From the NCBI GenBank assembly GCA_910585655.1, contig CAJUFW010000181.1, positions 1 to 5,407 on the forward strand: a DNA stretch of 5,407 bases. Reading direction: 5' to 3'. Origin of the DNA: an uncultured Lachnospiraceae bacterium (GTDB taxonomy: Bacteria; Bacillota_A; Clostridia; Lachnospirales; Lachnospiraceae). A model generated the notes under the pieces. The model saw nothing but the letters and a program-made list of their open reading frames with translations. It was not told where the DNA came from and did no database searches. The position numbers were made by a program, and so were the translations under genes. The stretch's first letter is position 1. Each line of letters begins with the position of its first letter. This document shows, piece by piece, positions 5,298 through 5,407 of this stretch.

Positions 5298-5407
5298 TTC
5301 ATGCAGACTATGGATACTACCTTCCTTCTTTTCCCCCCGTTGTATCCAGATAAAGCCGCAATCCGCACGAACTGCTGTTTCTCTGTCTTTTTCCTCATCT
5401 CCAATGA
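5277..5407 (-). CDS. HAD-family hydrolase, C-terminal end (partial)
   Basis: An open frame enters from the right edge and ends at TGA (5279-5277), giving 42 residues. It begins IGDEEKDRETAVRADCGFIW, which has the form of HAD motif IV (GDxxxD, with acidic Mg-binding residues). The usual tail follows: an Ala-rich helix, a Cys-Gly turn, a strand, then a last helix, SLHELWEVLE. Such enzymes are mostly phosphatases using an N-terminal catalytic Asp, which lies outside the window, so substrate and subclass cannot be judged. It is the most upstream gene of the minus-strand run here, 48 bases before the DMP19-like start, and probably heads or precedes the rest of the operon. Confidence 0.78.
   Translation of the reverse strand, partial: IGDEEKDRETAVRADCGFIWIQRGEKKEGSIHSLHELWEVLE

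Overview
The window looks like chromosomal DNA of a low-to-moderate GC Gram-positive anaerobe, most likely a gut Clostridia/Lachnospiraceae-type Firmicute. The grounds are strong purine-rich ribosome sites (AGGAGG, AAGGAG, GGAAGGGGGG), one well-placed TTG start, and the gene families present. I cannot name the species.

Layout. Positions 1-33 hold a rho-independent terminator, presumably of a gene before the window. Plus-strand genes follow: an RtcB-family RNA ligase (156-1463) and a 90-aa XRE-type helix-turn-helix regulator (1532-1804). They are probably co-transcribed and end at a long hairpin (1823-1867). From 1921 to the right edge everything reads on the minus strand as a tightly spaced run. 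In the direction of transcription this is: the C-terminal end of a HAD-family hydrolase (5407-5277), a DMP19/DUF4375-like protein (5228-4677), a GNAT N-acetyltransferase (4635-4102), a Schlafen AlbA_2/HATPase/winged-helix protein (4056-2677), a decayed copy of the GNAT gene's tail (2674-2528), and an unrecognised 193-aa protein (2502-1921).

The most interesting signal is a repeated architecture in the minus-strand run. The AlbA_2 gene lies directly after the intact GNAT gene and is followed by a second, truncated copy of the GNAT 3' end (149 bp, 143 identical, then a weaker stretch). The DMP19-like gene lies directly after the HAD gene and is followed by a short echo of the HAD 3' end (24 of 26 bases). 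In both places the duplicated tail carries or abuts the ribosome site of the next gene. A simple reading is an older HAD - GNAT - 193-aa gene order into which two single-gene cargoes were added behind stop codons, each leaving a copy of the preceding gene's tail. Erosion of tandem paralogues could give the same picture, and the sequence alone does not decide between them.

Functionally, the left part is RNA repair plus a likely regulator. The right part looks like an accessory array (acetyltransferase, AlbA_2 regulator-like protein, DMP19-like protein, HAD hydrolase), whose members are not obviously one pathway. An RNA ligase beside an AlbA_2 protein invites a defence or RNA-damage story. They are on opposite, convergent strands, however, and nothing here shows that they work together.
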